Part shown: in pieces, positions 34,123-44,898 of the stretch
Layout of the letters: each line of letters opens with the position of its first letter
How positions within the stretch are numbered: position 1 is the first letter of the stretch
Origin: Phytophthora quininea
Taxonomy: Eukaryota; Oomycota; Peronosporomycetes; Peronosporales; Peronosporaceae
Length of the DNA stretch: 64,000 nucleotides
NCBI GenBank assembly: GCA_011947345.1
Contig: JAAVTG010000246.1
Location: 92,891 to 156,890 of the forward strand
Reading direction: 5' to 3'
The notes under the pieces: generated by a model
What the model was told of the DNA's origin: nothing
Seen by the model: only the letters and a program-made list of their open reading frames with translations
Database searches by the model: none
Made by a program: the position numbers and the translations under genes

Positions 34123-35160
34123 ATGACGACTCCATCGCTCGCCAGCGCCGTTAGCGGCTCCGCCGCGTGGAGCGGGAACCGCCCGTCCGCTTGCCCCCGT
34201 CCTCTTGCGCTCAGCGCTTACTGCCCGCCGCGGCCGCGCGTGCCTCTGGCCCTCAGCACCAAGGAGCACCAGGAAAAGGCTGGCGTGAAGCTGCTGGTGG
34301 GCGCCGGCGTGTGCCTCTCGTACGAGTTCGCGCTGGGCCACTACCTGGAGTTCGTCAAGATCATGAAGCAGACCAAGCCGCAGTTCTCGTACCTGCAGCT
34401 GACCAAGGAGATCATGCACGCCAAGGGCTTCGTGGGCATCTGGGATGGCTTCTTCCCGTGGGGCGCCATCCAGGGCCTCGCCAAGGGCTCTGTCTTCGCC
34501 TGGGGCCACTCCATCGCCCGCACGGGGCTGCAGCCCATGGTGCGCAGCGACAAGATCAGCAACGGCACGGCCGAGGTCATCGCCGGCGGCATCGGCGGCG
34601 GCTTCCAGGGCTTCGTGCTGAGCCCCACGCTGCTGCTCAAGACGCGCGTCATGACCGACCCTGTCTTCCGCGAGCAGATGACGCCCTTCGAGACCATGTC
34701 GCGCTCCATGCGCATCGGCGTCAAGGTCATCCACAAGGAGGGCGTGGCGGCGCTCATGAAAGGGTCGGGCATGTTCTCGCTCAAGCGCGTGGCCGACTGG
34801 TCCACGCGCTTCTTCTTCTCAGTGCAGGCGGAGAATATCGTCTACAAGCGCAACAACCCCGACCGCGTGCTGACCACGAGCCAGCAGGTCATTTCGTCGC
34901 TGCTGGGTGGTGTATTCAGCGCCGCGCTGACGCTGCCCATGGACGTGCTGGTGGCGCAGATCCAGCAGGCCTCCAAGGCCGGCCAAAAGGTGTCGGTGGC
35001 AGAGCTCTTCCGGCAACAGTACCGCGCCGGCGGCCTAAACCAGGTGCTGAGCTTCGGGACCACAGGCTTCGTGGCGCGTTTGGTACACGCCAGTTTCACC
35101 ACGATGATCATGAAGACCGCGACCAGCGTCGTGTACGACATGGTGGAGGGCCGGCGTTAG
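34123..35160 (+). CDS. Mitochondrial carrier family protein
   Basis: A 345-residue protein starts at ATG 34123, 40 nt after the Inr-like site. After a Pro/Ala-rich ~45-residue leader, three repeated ~100-residue modules with paired hydrophobic segments are seen. They have degenerate carrier signatures: GFFPWGAIQGLAKGSVFAWGH in the first, SPTLLLKTRVM in the second, and LPMDVLVAQIQQ in the third (standard P-x-[DE]-x-x-[KR]). Carriers exchange metabolites across the mitochondrial inner membrane. The signatures are too divergent to name a substrate. It lies between the two malic enzyme genes. Confidence 0.75.
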   Translation: MTTPSLASAVSGSAAWSGNRPSACPRPLALSAYCPPRPRVPLALSTKEHQEKAGVKLLVGAGVCLSYEFALGHYLEFVKIMKQTKPQFSYLQLTKEIMHAKGFVGIWDGFFPWGAIQGLAKGSVFAWGHSIARTGLQPMVRSDKISNGTAEVIAGGIGGGFQGFVLSPTLLLKTRVMTDPVFREQMTPFETMSRSMRIGVKVIHKEGVAALMKGSGMFSLKRVADWSTRFFFSVQAENIVYKRNNPDRVLTTSQQVISSLLGGVFSAALTLPMDVLVAQIQQASKAGQKVSVAELFRQQYRAGGLNQVLSFGTTGFVARLVHASFTTMIMKTATSVVYDMVEGRR

Positions 35161-35304
35161 ATGTATAGACTGCCTCCTTCCACCCTCTTCATCCGCGTCC
35201 GCCGCCAGGCACGAGAGCTTCTGGCGCACCGATAGAAAGGAGACGCCTACCTACCATTAATCCAAAACGATATCGTTCTTCTTCTTCTTGTGATCGAAAG
35301 CAGT

Positions 35305-35902
35305 CTATTGCAGGTGCTTGTCTGATGGCGTCGTTGGCACTGCAAACGCTGGCGGCAGGAATGTCGGGTAGCGCCGGAGGATGTAGTTCTCGGCCTTTTG
35401 CATGCGCTCGTACTCGTCGTCCTTCTCATGGTCGTAGCTGTCCGAGCAGCATGGCTTCACAATTAGTCGCTATCGCCTGTCTCACATCAGCAGTGCGCTG
35501 CCTTACCCCATCAAGTGACAGAGCCCGTGAGCGAGCAGCACTGGCAGGCGCTGCTCCAGCGTCGTGACCTCTTCCAAGAGCGGGTCCTCGCACTGGTGCC
35601 GCACGAACGCCGGGCTGATGTAAATGTCCCCGAGATATCGCTCCTCCTTCGTGCGCACTCGCGGGAACCGACCGGGTGCGCGCACCTGTGCAGCAATAGC
35701 AACCATCCGTAAGCTACAGAGTGTGCCTGGATATTAGGACGGAGGAGGCTGTACCTTGTGGAACGGGAACGACAGGATGTCGGTGGGCTTGTCCTTCTTG
35801 CGGTACTGGCGGTTGAGCTGCTGCACATGGGCGTCCGTCGTCAGCATGACGCCCACGTCCCTGAGCAGGCCACACGTCGAGAGCAGGCTTAATGCGCGTC
35901 AT
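35305..35902 (-). CDS. ybeY: YbeY-type rRNA maturation endoribonuclease
   Basis: Three minus-strand exons, each flanked by clean GT-AG: ~35902-35755, 35685-35507 and 35437-35305, with two introns of exactly 69 nt. The first exon carries the YbeY lead motif LNRQYRKKDKPTDILSFPF and the second GDIYISPAFV. The zinc-binding motif LLAHGLCHLMG|YDHEKDDEY spans exons 2-3 (three histidines present). YbeY is a metal-dependent RNase needed for ribosomal RNA processing in bacteria and, in eukaryotes, in mitochondria or plastids. The only upstream ATG (35902) is one base out of frame, so the start is unresolved: a frameshift or a further 5' exon. Confidence 0.83.
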
Positions 35903-37320
35903 TCCACGGAGTTGGCAGGCGGCGAGGCGTACCAGGGTCCGCCGGGGCAGTTGAGGCAGCGCACCATAGCGGCGACTTGCGCCTGCAGCGTGGCCACCGC
36001 CCGAGGCGACAGCGCGGCGCTGGTGCCGGCCAACGCCTTAGCCATCCGGACCATCTTTTGCGGAAGTGCGTCAAACTTAGCCCAAGCGCAAAATGTTGGT
36101 GTGTCAATACACCAACATTCTGCTTGGTGGTGCAGGTTTGCAGCAGATAGCTGCTGCCTTGCGTCGACAGCGATGGTTGTTTGTCGCCATTTGGTGAGCT
36201 GTTGCCAACGCAAGGCGCCGATCCTCGATACACGCAATGCCGCGGCACCAGCGGAATCGCTGCAGACCACACGAACAAGACACGTTGAACACGCCGTCGA
36301 GCGCGGCGACCCGGCGAGATGCCGTCGAGACGGAGCGTGGCCACGAGAATTCTGCTTGGGGTGGAATGTTAAACGGCGAAAGACGTCCGACGTTGCGGGC
36401 AAGGCAACTTGCTGGCCACGAGAACGCTCGTGCTGCTCGACAGCGTGTTGACGTTGCAGCGCACGCAGCGAGTGCTGGTGGTGGTGCTTCCCCCTCCCCG
36501 AGCTCCGGCCCGCCAGAACCCGATGCTTGGGCAAACAACGGCGATTTTCGCCACGTAAACGAGCTGATCACCAGCGGCAAGTGCTGCAAGCGCTTTCCAA
36601 AGGAGCCCGTGGCCGTGACAACACGCTGTCACGGACTAGCGCTCGAGCAGCAGCAGCTGGGCTTGGTCTCCGCACAAGAAAAAGGTCGGCTAGGACGTGG
36701 CAAGTTGTCTTTGCCGCCGCGATCATGGAGGCCCCCACGGTGCTGATAGCGAGATGCCCGATCCCCAGATAGCCACCGCGGCTTGCCGCCCTTCTTCTGT
36801 GCTGCACGGCGAAGTTGATGCATCCACGTGTCGTGGCCTGCGGGCGGCTTCGACGTCACTTGCTGCGCCGTCGTGCCGGGCCAAGCTGCCTCCTCGCATG
36901 CATGCCAACCAGTCGTCGACGGAGTTGACGGTGTATTGTAATCTGCGATTGCATTAGGACAAGCCAAGGCTGCCAGAAAATCGATCCTTGCGCTGATTGC
37001 TGGGGGAGCGCGATGCACTCGTTTACGCTGCCGGCCGAGCTGACGTTGGCCCCAAGCTCGCCAACGTGGGGGGCCGATGCGGTCCGCAGTGCAGCACCAG
37101 GTTGCCTCGCAGCAAAAAGCTGCTTGGTGAAATGCGTTTCTATACAACGATCGAGCTTGCACATGTCGCAGAAATATCAGCGCGGGGATTGGCTGAGCCT
37201 CACCGCGTCCTTTGGACTCGAAAAGCGCCACGCACGTCGAGGCCCTCGCACTCAAGTGCCATTCTGTCATTTGCGTTCGAGTGCCCGCATCGACTTCCCA
37301 GACCTTCCAACCAAACCCCT
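35903..37320. other. Upstream region of malic enzyme 2; no confident gene
   Basis: G/C-rich with many open frames. A minus-strand segment at about 35900-36075 reads coding-like (ALAGTSAALSPRAVATLQ, ending at a TGA that overlaps the candidate YbeY ATG) and may be a 5' extension of YbeY or a separate exon. A perfect hairpin lies at 36092-36119. Nothing else is recognised. Confidence 0.4.
36092..36119. repeat. Perfect 11-bp hairpin
   Basis: AATGTTGGTGT is followed after a 6-nt loop (GTCAAT) by its exact reverse complement. It lies in non-coding sequence just upstream of the coding-like block next to YbeY. Confidence 0.6.
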
Positions 37321-37321
37321 C

Positions 37322-37341
37322 CACACACACACACACACACA
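37322..37341 (+). repeat. CA microsatellite directly before the malic enzyme 2 start
   Basis: A run of CA dinucleotides ends two bases before the ATG at 37344, so it lies in the 5' UTR and may vary between strains. Confidence 0.85.
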
Positions 37342-37343
37342 CC

Positions 37344-38949
37344 ATGGCGACCACCGGCTACACCACCATGCGCACGCCCGTGACCAACAAGGGTTTGGCC
37401 TTCACGGAGGAGCAGCGCGACCAGCTCAAGCTGCGCGGCCTGCTGCCCGTTGGCGTCACCTCGATCAAGTTCGAGACGGAGCGTGCGATGGCTCAGATCC
37501 GCCGCAAGACGTCGCCCCTGGAGAAGTACGTCTTCATGCAGAACATGCAGAACACCAACGAGGATGTCTACTACCGCATGCTCATCGAGCATACGCCCGA
37601 GCTCATGCCCATCGTGTACACGCCCACGGTTGGTCAGGGCTGCCAGGAGTTCAGCCACATCTACAGCCAGCAGCCGCGCGGCCTCTTCATCTCCGTCAAC
37701 GACATTGGCCACGTCGCTGAGATCCTCGACAACTGGCCGGAGAAGGACATCCGCGCCATCTGCTTCACCGACGGCGAGCGCATCCTGGGCCTTGGTGACC
37801 AGGGCGCCAACGGCATGGGCATCCCCGTCGGCAAGCTGTCGCTGTACACGGCGTGCGCCGGCGTCCCGCCCCAGATGTGCCTCCCTGTTGTGCTGGACTG
37901 CGGCACCAACAACGAGGAGTACCTGGCCGACCCGTTCTACATTGGCCTGCGCCAGAAGCGTGTGCGCGGCGAGCAGTTCGAGCAGCTCGTAGACGAGTTC
38001 ATGAACGCGGCCAAGGCCAAGTACGGCGACAATGTGCTGCTGCAGTTCGAGGACTTTGGCAACTCCACCGCCTTCAACCTGCTGCGCAAGTACCAGAAGA
38101 CCCATTGCACCTTCAATGACGACATCCAGGGCACAGCCTCGGTTGTACTTGCCGGCCTGCTGGCTGCTGTGCCGCTCTCAGGAAAGTCGATCTCGGAGCA
38201 GACCTTCCTGTTCCTCGGTGCTGGCGAGGCCGGCACGGGCATTGCTGATCTGATCGCGCAGGCCATCGCCCAAGAGACCGGAAAGACCGTGGAGGAGTCC
38301 CGCAAGCAGATCTGGCTGGTCGACTCACGCGGTTTGATTGTGGAGTCGCGCAAGACATCGCTGCAGCACCACAAGCTTCTGTTTGCCCACGATGCCCCTG
38401 CTTGCCCGGACCTCATGTCCGCTATTGAGCAGATCATGCCTACGGCTCTGATCGGTGTGTGCACGATCGCCAAGGCCTTCACCAAGGAGGTATGCGAGAA
38501 GATGTGCGAGATCAACGAGCACCCGATCATCTTCGCTCTGAGCAACCCCACGTCCAAGGCCGAGTGCACGGCGGAGGAGGCCTACACGTTTACTGATGGC
38601 AAGTGCATCTTCGCCAGCGGCAGTCCGTTCGATCCTGTTGAGTACAAGGGCAAGCGCTTCGTTCCTGGACAGGGAAACAACTCGTACGTGTTCCCCGGTA
38701 TTGGTCTCGGCATCGTAGCGGCCGGCCTGACCCACGTCGACGATGAAGTTATGATCGTCGCCGCTAAGGCCCTTGCTGCCCTGACGACCCCCGCCGACCT
38801 GGAGACCGGCTGCGTCTACCCGCCTCTGTCGACTATCCTTGAAAATCGCCGAGGCCGTCGTTGAATACGCCTACACCAAGGGCTACGCCTCGATCCCCAA
38901 ACCCGAGAACCTGACGCAGTTCCTGAGCGAGTTCATGTACAACCCTTAA
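37344..38949 (+). CDS. Malic enzyme, probably cytosolic
   Basis: It starts at ATG 37344 (MATTGYTTMRTPVTNK) with no presequence, unlike its inverted paralogue at 30849-32681; a cytosolic location is inferred. All malic enzyme motifs are present in one frame: [60 protein letters not shown]. No intron is seen up to 38838. There about 11 bases are missing compared with the paralogue (STI...LKIAEAV), shifting frame; downstream the expected C-terminus YGYAS..SEFMYNP-type sequence continues to a TAA at 38947-38949. Role: NADPH or pyruvate supply from malate. It converges on the DnaJ gene, whose 3' end is 160 nt away. Confidence 0.9.
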
Positions 38950-39108
38950 AGCGCTTGCTGACTCTGCGCTGCAGTAGTTCGCAGCACAGAAGCCAAAGTT
39001 GCTCTTCATGGCGGCGGATAGCGTGTTGTGTGTGGGAATGCGAATTATATTGAAAAATGCTTTGCACAACTAGCGTGGTGTTTTGTGTACCAGACTTGTC
39101 TCGTAAGT

Positions 39109-40404
39109 CTACTCCACTGCCGAGATGGGGTCGTCGTGCAGCAGCTTCTTGACAAGGTCCTTCTGCTCAGCTGACAGCTTCGTGGGGAAGCGAATCTGGT
39201 GGTGTACGTGCAGATCACCACGCTGCGACGGGTAGTTGTGCACGGGCATACCCTCGCCGCTAACAGTACGAACCTCAAACGGTGTCGTCACCTTCGCATT
39301 CGTCAACATCACCTTGCGGTCATCCAGGTGCTTCATCGGCTTTTTGTAGCCCAGCAAGGCTTCCTCTAACGAGATCTCGAGATCATAGTTCAGGTCGTTG
39401 CCTGCTCGACTACAAAAACAAAGATAACGCAACTACGTTAGCAATGTGGAGACGAATACCGAACCACCATTGCGTACCGAAAGCGATCGTGGGGCACTTG
39501 GTGCAACCGGAAAATGACGTCGCCTGGCACCATGCCGGGCCGCTGCTCACTCTCTCGCTCAAAGACGATTTGGTGCTGAGACGGCATGCCGCGCTCGATC
39601 TCCGCCGTCAGCACCTTGTCCTCCTTGACAACTTTGTTACCATGGCAGAACGGGCACGGCTCCTTGAACGTCTTGCCGCGTCCTCCACATTTGGGGCACG
39701 GCTGCTGCATCTGCACCGTGAAGCCCGGCCCCATCTTCTGCTCCACCAATACGTGGCCTGAGCCACCACACGTCTTGCAGGTGGTCGTCTTGCCGCCCTT
39801 AGCGCCGGTGCCGCGGCATTTGCGGCAGATAACGTTGCGCTGGAACTGGGCCTGCTTCTGTGCGCCATTGTACAGCTCCTCCAGCGTCACGGGCATGTCC
39901 ACAGCCGCGTCGGGGCCACGCTGCTTGCCACCTCCACCAAAGAAAGCGTCGAAAGGGCTGGCGGGTCTCCCCGCCGACTGCTCGTCGCGCTCCAAACCCT
40001 CGAAGCCCTCCAGGTCGTACACCTGACGCTTCTGCGGGTCCGAGAGCACCTCGTAGGCGCGCGAGATCTCGTGGAAGCGAGCGTGGGCCTCTTCGTCCTC
40101 TTTGTTCTTGTCCGGGTGATACTTGAGACTGAGTTTGCGGTAGGCCTTCTTGATCTGGGCGTCCGTGGCCTCCATCGTGAGCCCCAGCGCTGCAACAAAC
40201 ACTCCCAATTAGCAATACAATAGCTAGCCCATTTGGGGCTCATGACGTACTCTCGTAAAAGTCGACATGTTCATGCGTGTGCGCGTGCTGCTGCTGCTGC
40301 TGACCGCCGTCGAAGCCAAAGTTGAAGCCAAACGCGGCCGCGTCGCCCGCGAATACCAGCACAGCAAGCGCTAGCAGCAGTAGGAACGGATTGCGACGCA
40401 TCAT
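39109..40404 (-). CDS. ER-type DnaJ/Hsp40 (Scj1/ERdj3-like) co-chaperone
   Basis: Three minus-strand exons: 40404-40251, 40189-39478 and 39409-39109. The 61- and 68-nt introns restore frame exactly, giving 388 residues. The first exon encodes a signal peptide ([20 protein letters not shown]) and a Gln/His-rich stretch. The J domain follows (YHPDKN includes the HPD motif), then a zinc-finger domain with four CxxCxGxG-type motifs ([32 protein letters not shown]). A substrate-binding C-terminal domain ends DDPISAVE. DnaJ proteins of this type deliver clients to the lumenal Hsp70 BiP. No KDEL-type tail is visible, so retention would depend on binding. Confidence 0.9.
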
Positions 40405-40650
40405 CCGTCCTGCGTTGCGAGTCCACGTGGAAAAATGGCGAATGGATCGCATATTTACACGTTCGACGCAATAAAGTACGAACAAGGAAATGGCTTCATC
40501 AACGTCAAGCTCAGGCTGCAGTTTTGTGGTAATGGGACCCGCAAGAAGCGACACGATGCTACCAGCGAACTCATGCTAGCATATGTCCAAAATTCCACGG
40601 CCAGTGGCGGCAAAAATCGCACCCCATTCCGATGCCCACCCGGCAATAGT

Positions 40651-42438
40651 TCACCAGAAGCACGGTTGCAATCGCCTGGAGTTTGAAGTGATAGTTGGCT
40701 CCGCCATCTCCGAGTATTTCTCTAGCTTCGCGTACTCGCCAATGAGATATCGAGCATTCTCCTGCGCTTCATTCAGCATACCGGCATCCATAAACTCCGT
40801 GTAGTGGTGCACATGTGCCTTGCGGCTGTACAGCTTGTGAAAACGTGTGCAAACGCTCAAAAGTTTCGCGGATGCAGCAGTTGTTCGACAGACACAGCAA
40901 CGATGCCTTCTGCCCCACAGGCGGAACAGAACACACGCCGACTTTAAATCCCTCTTGGTTCCAATGGATCATGCGCATTTCGGACTGCAGTCGCTGGATG
41001 TTAGCATTGATATCCGATACTTCCACGTTCCCGCGCATGAGCAGACCGCATGCCAAGTACACGCTTGCCCGGGGATTCGCTCGGATAAGCTGATGATCTC
41101 TGTCGTCAAATACGCCACAAAATTAATCAACGCGCTGACATTTGCAGCTCCTGCCGACTTACTTTTGAAATGCTTCTGCGAACATTTGATTCAGTCGACG
41201 AGGTTGCTGTCGTGGGTCGGGCGTGGCAAACACGGGACTCATGCTCGACAGCAAGAAGTGGAGCTTCGGGAACGGCACCAAGTTTGTCGTGATTTCGTTC
41301 AAATCGACGTTCAAGGTGCCTTCGAAGCGCATCGAGCTGGTCAAGTTGGTTAGCAACCGTGCCACAATATTGTTCATTTCCCCAAACGCGCTTGGCTTCT
41401 TATGCGTATCTGCGCGAGAGGATGTAGCGGCGCTCCTTCCTTTCTTAGCTTGATTTGTGGCCGCTGATGGCGGCCCTTTACCACTTTTGTAGAGGTATTC
41501 GAGTTCCCGCAAGTCCACACTGTCTGTCAGTCTCGAGCCGTTCACCACATGAGCCGAGTCCGCTGGAGATCCATTCACCAATGATGGCATGCTTGCACCG
41601 GAAGAAGCTCCTTTGTCAATCTTGACGCAGAGGTCCATCAGCGCCTCGTTCTCAATCGGCAGTACGCAATCTGCATGCTCTGTCAGCTCACGTAATGCTA
41701 GCATGCTGTTGTACGGAGATGTCACGACGTCGTCGTCTTCCGACGGGAACACTACTGTCGCGAACCGGTAGACGTCCGGGTACTGGTCCTCCAGCAGCCC
41801 CAAGATGTACGTCCCAAGCCCGGAACCTGTCCCGCCTCCCATCGAGTGCATCACGAAGAACGACTGCAGCGAGTCGCAGAGCTCCACAGCTCGATGCAGT
41901 TTATCCTGCAGCTGGTCCTTGTACTTTGGTCCATAGAGACAATGTCCATGAGCCCTAAGGAGCATTCACCACGTCGTTTAGTCGCACTAACACAGTCTAC
42001 AGAAAGCTGCCGAGGTCCCGCACCAATTGTTGCCCGAGCCGGACACGTCCGTGAGCAGCTGCTGCTGGTCAAAGAGCTCCCCGAGCGGCCCGGACAGCGT
42101 GTCAGCCACGGGTCCTTCTTCCATGTCCACCAGGATGGCGCGCGCCTTGAGTGTCTTGACGGCGGCCTGGCCACCGGCGAACGGCAGGTCCACGGGCTGC
42201 GCGTAGCGGCTGTCGACGTTGCGGAAGAAGCTGCTCATGCTCTCGTCGAAGCGCTGGTGCCTGGATTGCTACGGGGATACGGCTTTTAGTACGAGGAGGT
42301 TGGGAGCGCGGCTCGGCAGCAGCCACGCACGCACAACGCACGCACCTTGGCATGCTCCTCCAGCGCCAACTGCCAGAACTGCCGCCCGATCTGGTTGCCG
42401 CACTGCCCCACCTGCAGCGTGATGAGCTCGCGAGGCAT
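40651..42438 (-). CDS. TUBE1: Epsilon-tubulin
   Basis: Four exons on the minus strand: 42438-42346, 42253-42024, 41954-41163 and 41099-40651. Introns of 92, 69 and 63 nt were chosen so that frame and tubulin motifs join. It starts [18 protein letters not shown] and has the tubulin GTPase signature [11 protein letters not shown]. An epsilon-specific insertion follows (residues ~210-260, Ser/Lys-rich), with the epsilon-like [24 protein letters not shown]-terminal region. Epsilon-tubulin builds triplet microtubules of centrioles and basal bodies, which fits a zoospore-forming organism. A frame change near 40850 splits the last exon, probably an error. The divergent gene at 42581 begins 142 nt away. 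Confidence 0.88.
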
Positions 42439-42580
42439 TTCCCCCAATTAGAAATACGACGCGTTTTCTGGAAATGAGTCAGACTGCGTGCATCAACTCG
42501 GCGCACTTGCTGTGAATGGAGCACCAGCTCCAGTTCGAGGATAGGGACCCATCGACCGAGACTTGAGCAGCTTTCCACCG

Positions 42581-42810
42581 ATGACGACCCAACCGCGGAG
42601 ACAGACCGAGCGAGTGCAGCACAGCATAGCTGTCGCCCCGCACGAGACGAGTCGAGGGACTGCTCCCGCATGTGACCAGGCTGAAGCAGGAAGCTCATCC
42701 AGCAGCAGCAGCGGCGGCGGCGGTATTCACTCGGCGTGCATGCGGACGACGAAGGCTTCCGATGCCAGCTATTACATGCAGCGCGTCTTGCAGCAGCACA
42801 GGAAGCGCAG
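42581..42810 (+). CDS. Small Ser/Gly-rich protein, first exon of unknown gene
   Basis: ATG 42581 opens a frame that runs to a TGA after 78 codons, but a strong donor A|GTGAGTGACG (near 42810) sits just before that stop, so this is more likely exon 1. The sequence has a SSSSSSSGGGG run and a helical end SDASYYMQRVLQQHRKR. A downstream acceptor near 42872 or 42896 would continue the frame for about 35-40 codons. The gene is divergent from epsilon-tubulin. No family is recognised. Confidence 0.4.
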
Positions 42811-43925
42811 TGAGTGACGTCGGGCAACGTCACCGGAAATGCGCACGGCGAAATTCTTTGCGCAATCAGCAATCAGGTGCAGGTGTGTTGCAGGTGCTGG
42901 GACTTAGCCATTTGGCCTCGGCGCTGGTGTGTGTGTGGGGGGATATACCTATCGCGCGTGGACTGCGGATTGATGCTGCTTGCGGGGGCTGACCCGGTAC
43001 ATGTGCATCTGTCGTGCTCGGCGTAATTGTCCCCATTCCGGAGGCGATGTGTCCCCATTCCCAATCTCGACCGCATTTTGGTGTTCCTGCGCCACCAGAG
43101 AAGAGGCTGCCGGTCCGATACACGCCCCGCGTCAACGGCGTCGCAGCCAACAGCGCTCTCGCCAACTCGGAGCCGCTTGGGACAATCTCGAGGGCAGCTC
43201 CGTAGCCAGCGGCGAGGACGCTCCCCAGAGGACACCCGTCTTGATGGTGCCGGCCTTGAGCCCGATCTCGTGCTGCGCGTGTTGTATGACTTGCATCCGG
43301 CTGGCCGCCAGCTTCAAGCTGCGGTTTAACGGCGACACGACGCAGCCCGCACGCACGCCAAGGGCCCTGCAGCGTGATGAACAGCGTCGAGAGTGCCGCG
43401 GCCGCAGCCACCGTTGCCGCCGCCCGCCGAGTTGTCGCTCGCTGGTGTACGTCGGCAAGCGCTCGAGCCTTGACACCAGCACGACCTGAGGAGGTCGAGC
43501 CGGAAAGTCTCCGCATCGATTTGGACCCAGGTGATGAGTTGCTCCCACGTTGCGAGACGGTTCCCCCTCGATGCCAGGTCTTTGATCTATGTAAGTCGCT
43601 GTCTGCTCCGAGGAAACTGCGCCTGGGCCGCGCGCGGCAGGCTGGGGGCGGCCGTCGCCACGCTCGCTCGCTCGAAGAGCACCCGCCGCTCTCGCTCGAG
43701 GGGGGCCGGCGGCATTCAACCTGCCTGGTCGAGACGCGCCGTCTATTAGTCGCGCAAAAGGTATTTCGGCCACGGGCTCTGCTCGTGCAGAGGCGAGATC
43801 CGGAGCTTCGTGGCCGGTCCATTTCGGCCGTGATGCACCCTCTGTCTGCAGCCCGCAAGCGGGGGCTGGAGACGAATGGAATCAAAGTGGACTTGACGCA
43901 TTGCCCTGCCAGCTGCGGCCATCCT
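42811..43925. other. G/C-rich stretch; possible unresolved minus-strand gene
   Basis: A minus-strand frame is open for about 1 kb (43885-42866), and neighbouring minus frames contain protein-like pieces such as WEQLITWVQIDAETFRLDLL (near 43540-43480) and LKLAASRMQVIQHAQHEIGL (near 43320-43260). Pieces in different frames suggest a gene broken by frame shifts, but no family motif is present and no start or end can be set. Confidence 0.3.
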
Positions 43926-43941
43926 GCTCACTCTTCAATTG
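43926..43941 (+). promoter_or_regulatory. Oomycete Inr-like core promoter of the zinc-finger gene
   Basis: GCTCACTCTTCAATTG agrees with the Inr consensus GCTCATTYYNCAWTTT at about 14 of 16 positions and lies 46 nt upstream of ATG 43987. Confidence 0.55.
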
Positions 43942-43986
43942 GCCGCCTGCCGCGTGGATCGACCCGGCAGAAAAGCTCGACTCAAC

Positions 43987-44898
43987 ATGATGTCGCTTCT
44001 GTCTCAGCCGTTCTCGCCGACCACTACCAGCAGCAACAGCAGCAGTGTGTCCGGGGCCAGCGGGCTGTTCTTCCACCCGTACAGCTCCGGTAGCGACGGC
44101 CAGCAGTCCCCTGTCGCCGCCGCCGCGACGCCCAAGGACCGGCCGTTCCTGTGCGAGGAGCCCGGCTGCGGACGCCGCTTCAATCGCAAGTTCACGCTCA
44201 GCGAGCACATGAAGACCCACACGGGCGAGAAGCCGTATGTGTGCCCGCTGGCCGAGTGCAGCCGGCGGTTCAGCACGTCGGGCAACCTGGCGCGCCACAA
44301 GCGCCTGCATGCGTCGCTCAAGCCGTTCGAGTGCGACATCAACGGCTGCAAGCGGTCCTTCCCGAGCCAGGAGAAGCTCGACCACCACACCAAGATCCAC
44401 ATGGGCAGGAGGACCCACTCGTGCCGCGTGCCCGGCTGCACCAAGACCTTTAGCACCGCCGGCAACCTCACGCGCCACATCAAGAACCGCCACCCGGAGC
44501 TCACCCAGTCGGCCTTCCCGTCCTACCAGTACGCCCACCACCACATGAACGTCCTTCCCGACCATCGGCCAGCGCCTCCCATGGAGATTGTGTCGCCGGC
44601 GTTACTGCCGGCGACCACCGAGATCACGCCCAAGATGGAGCCCGTCTCGCCAGCGTTCTCGCCCGACGCGGTCGAGCTGGCGTTCCACGAGGAGATCTCG
44701 ACTTTCCAAGCAACGGGTCTAGTCATGCCCATGGCCTCGACGCCGCAGAGCGTCGCCATGATAGTAGATCATCATTGTCACCATCACCACCACCACCACC
44801 ACCCGGTGACCGACCCCACCGCGGCGGCAGACATCAGTCGCTGTAGCATGAGCGTGCTGGACGAGGTGATCGAGTTCGAGCTCACCAAAGACGTCTAA
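43987..44898 (+). CDS. C2H2 zinc-finger transcription factor
   Basis: ATG 43987 to a TAA at 44896-44898 gives 303 residues; an ATG follows immediately (43990) and could also be used. Four tandem TFIIIA-type fingers occupy residues ~55-170: CEEPGCGRRF..HMKTH, CPLAECSRRF..HKRLH, CDINGCKRSF..HTKIH and CRVPGCTKTF..HIKNRH. The first two are joined by a canonical TGEKP linker, typical of DNA-binding arrays. The N-terminus is Ser-rich. The C-terminal half is acidic and Pro-rich with a histidine run (44773-44802), consistent with an activation region. Target genes are unknown. An Inr-like promoter lies 46 nt upstream. Confidence 0.85.
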   Translation: MMSLLSQPFSPTTTSSNSSSVSGASGLFFHPYSSGSDGQQSPVAAAATPKDRPFLCEEPGCGRRFNRKFTLSEHMKTHTGEKPYVCPLAECSRRFSTSGNLARHKRLHASLKPFECDINGCKRSFPSQEKLDHHTKIHMGRRTHSCRVPGCTKTFSTAGNLTRHIKNRHPELTQSAFPSYQYAHHHMNVLPDHRPAPPMEIVSPALLPATTEITPKMEPVSPAFSPDAVELAFHEEISTFQATGLVMPMASTPQSVAMIVDHHCHHHHHHHHPVTDPTAAADISRCSMSVLDEVIEFELTKDV

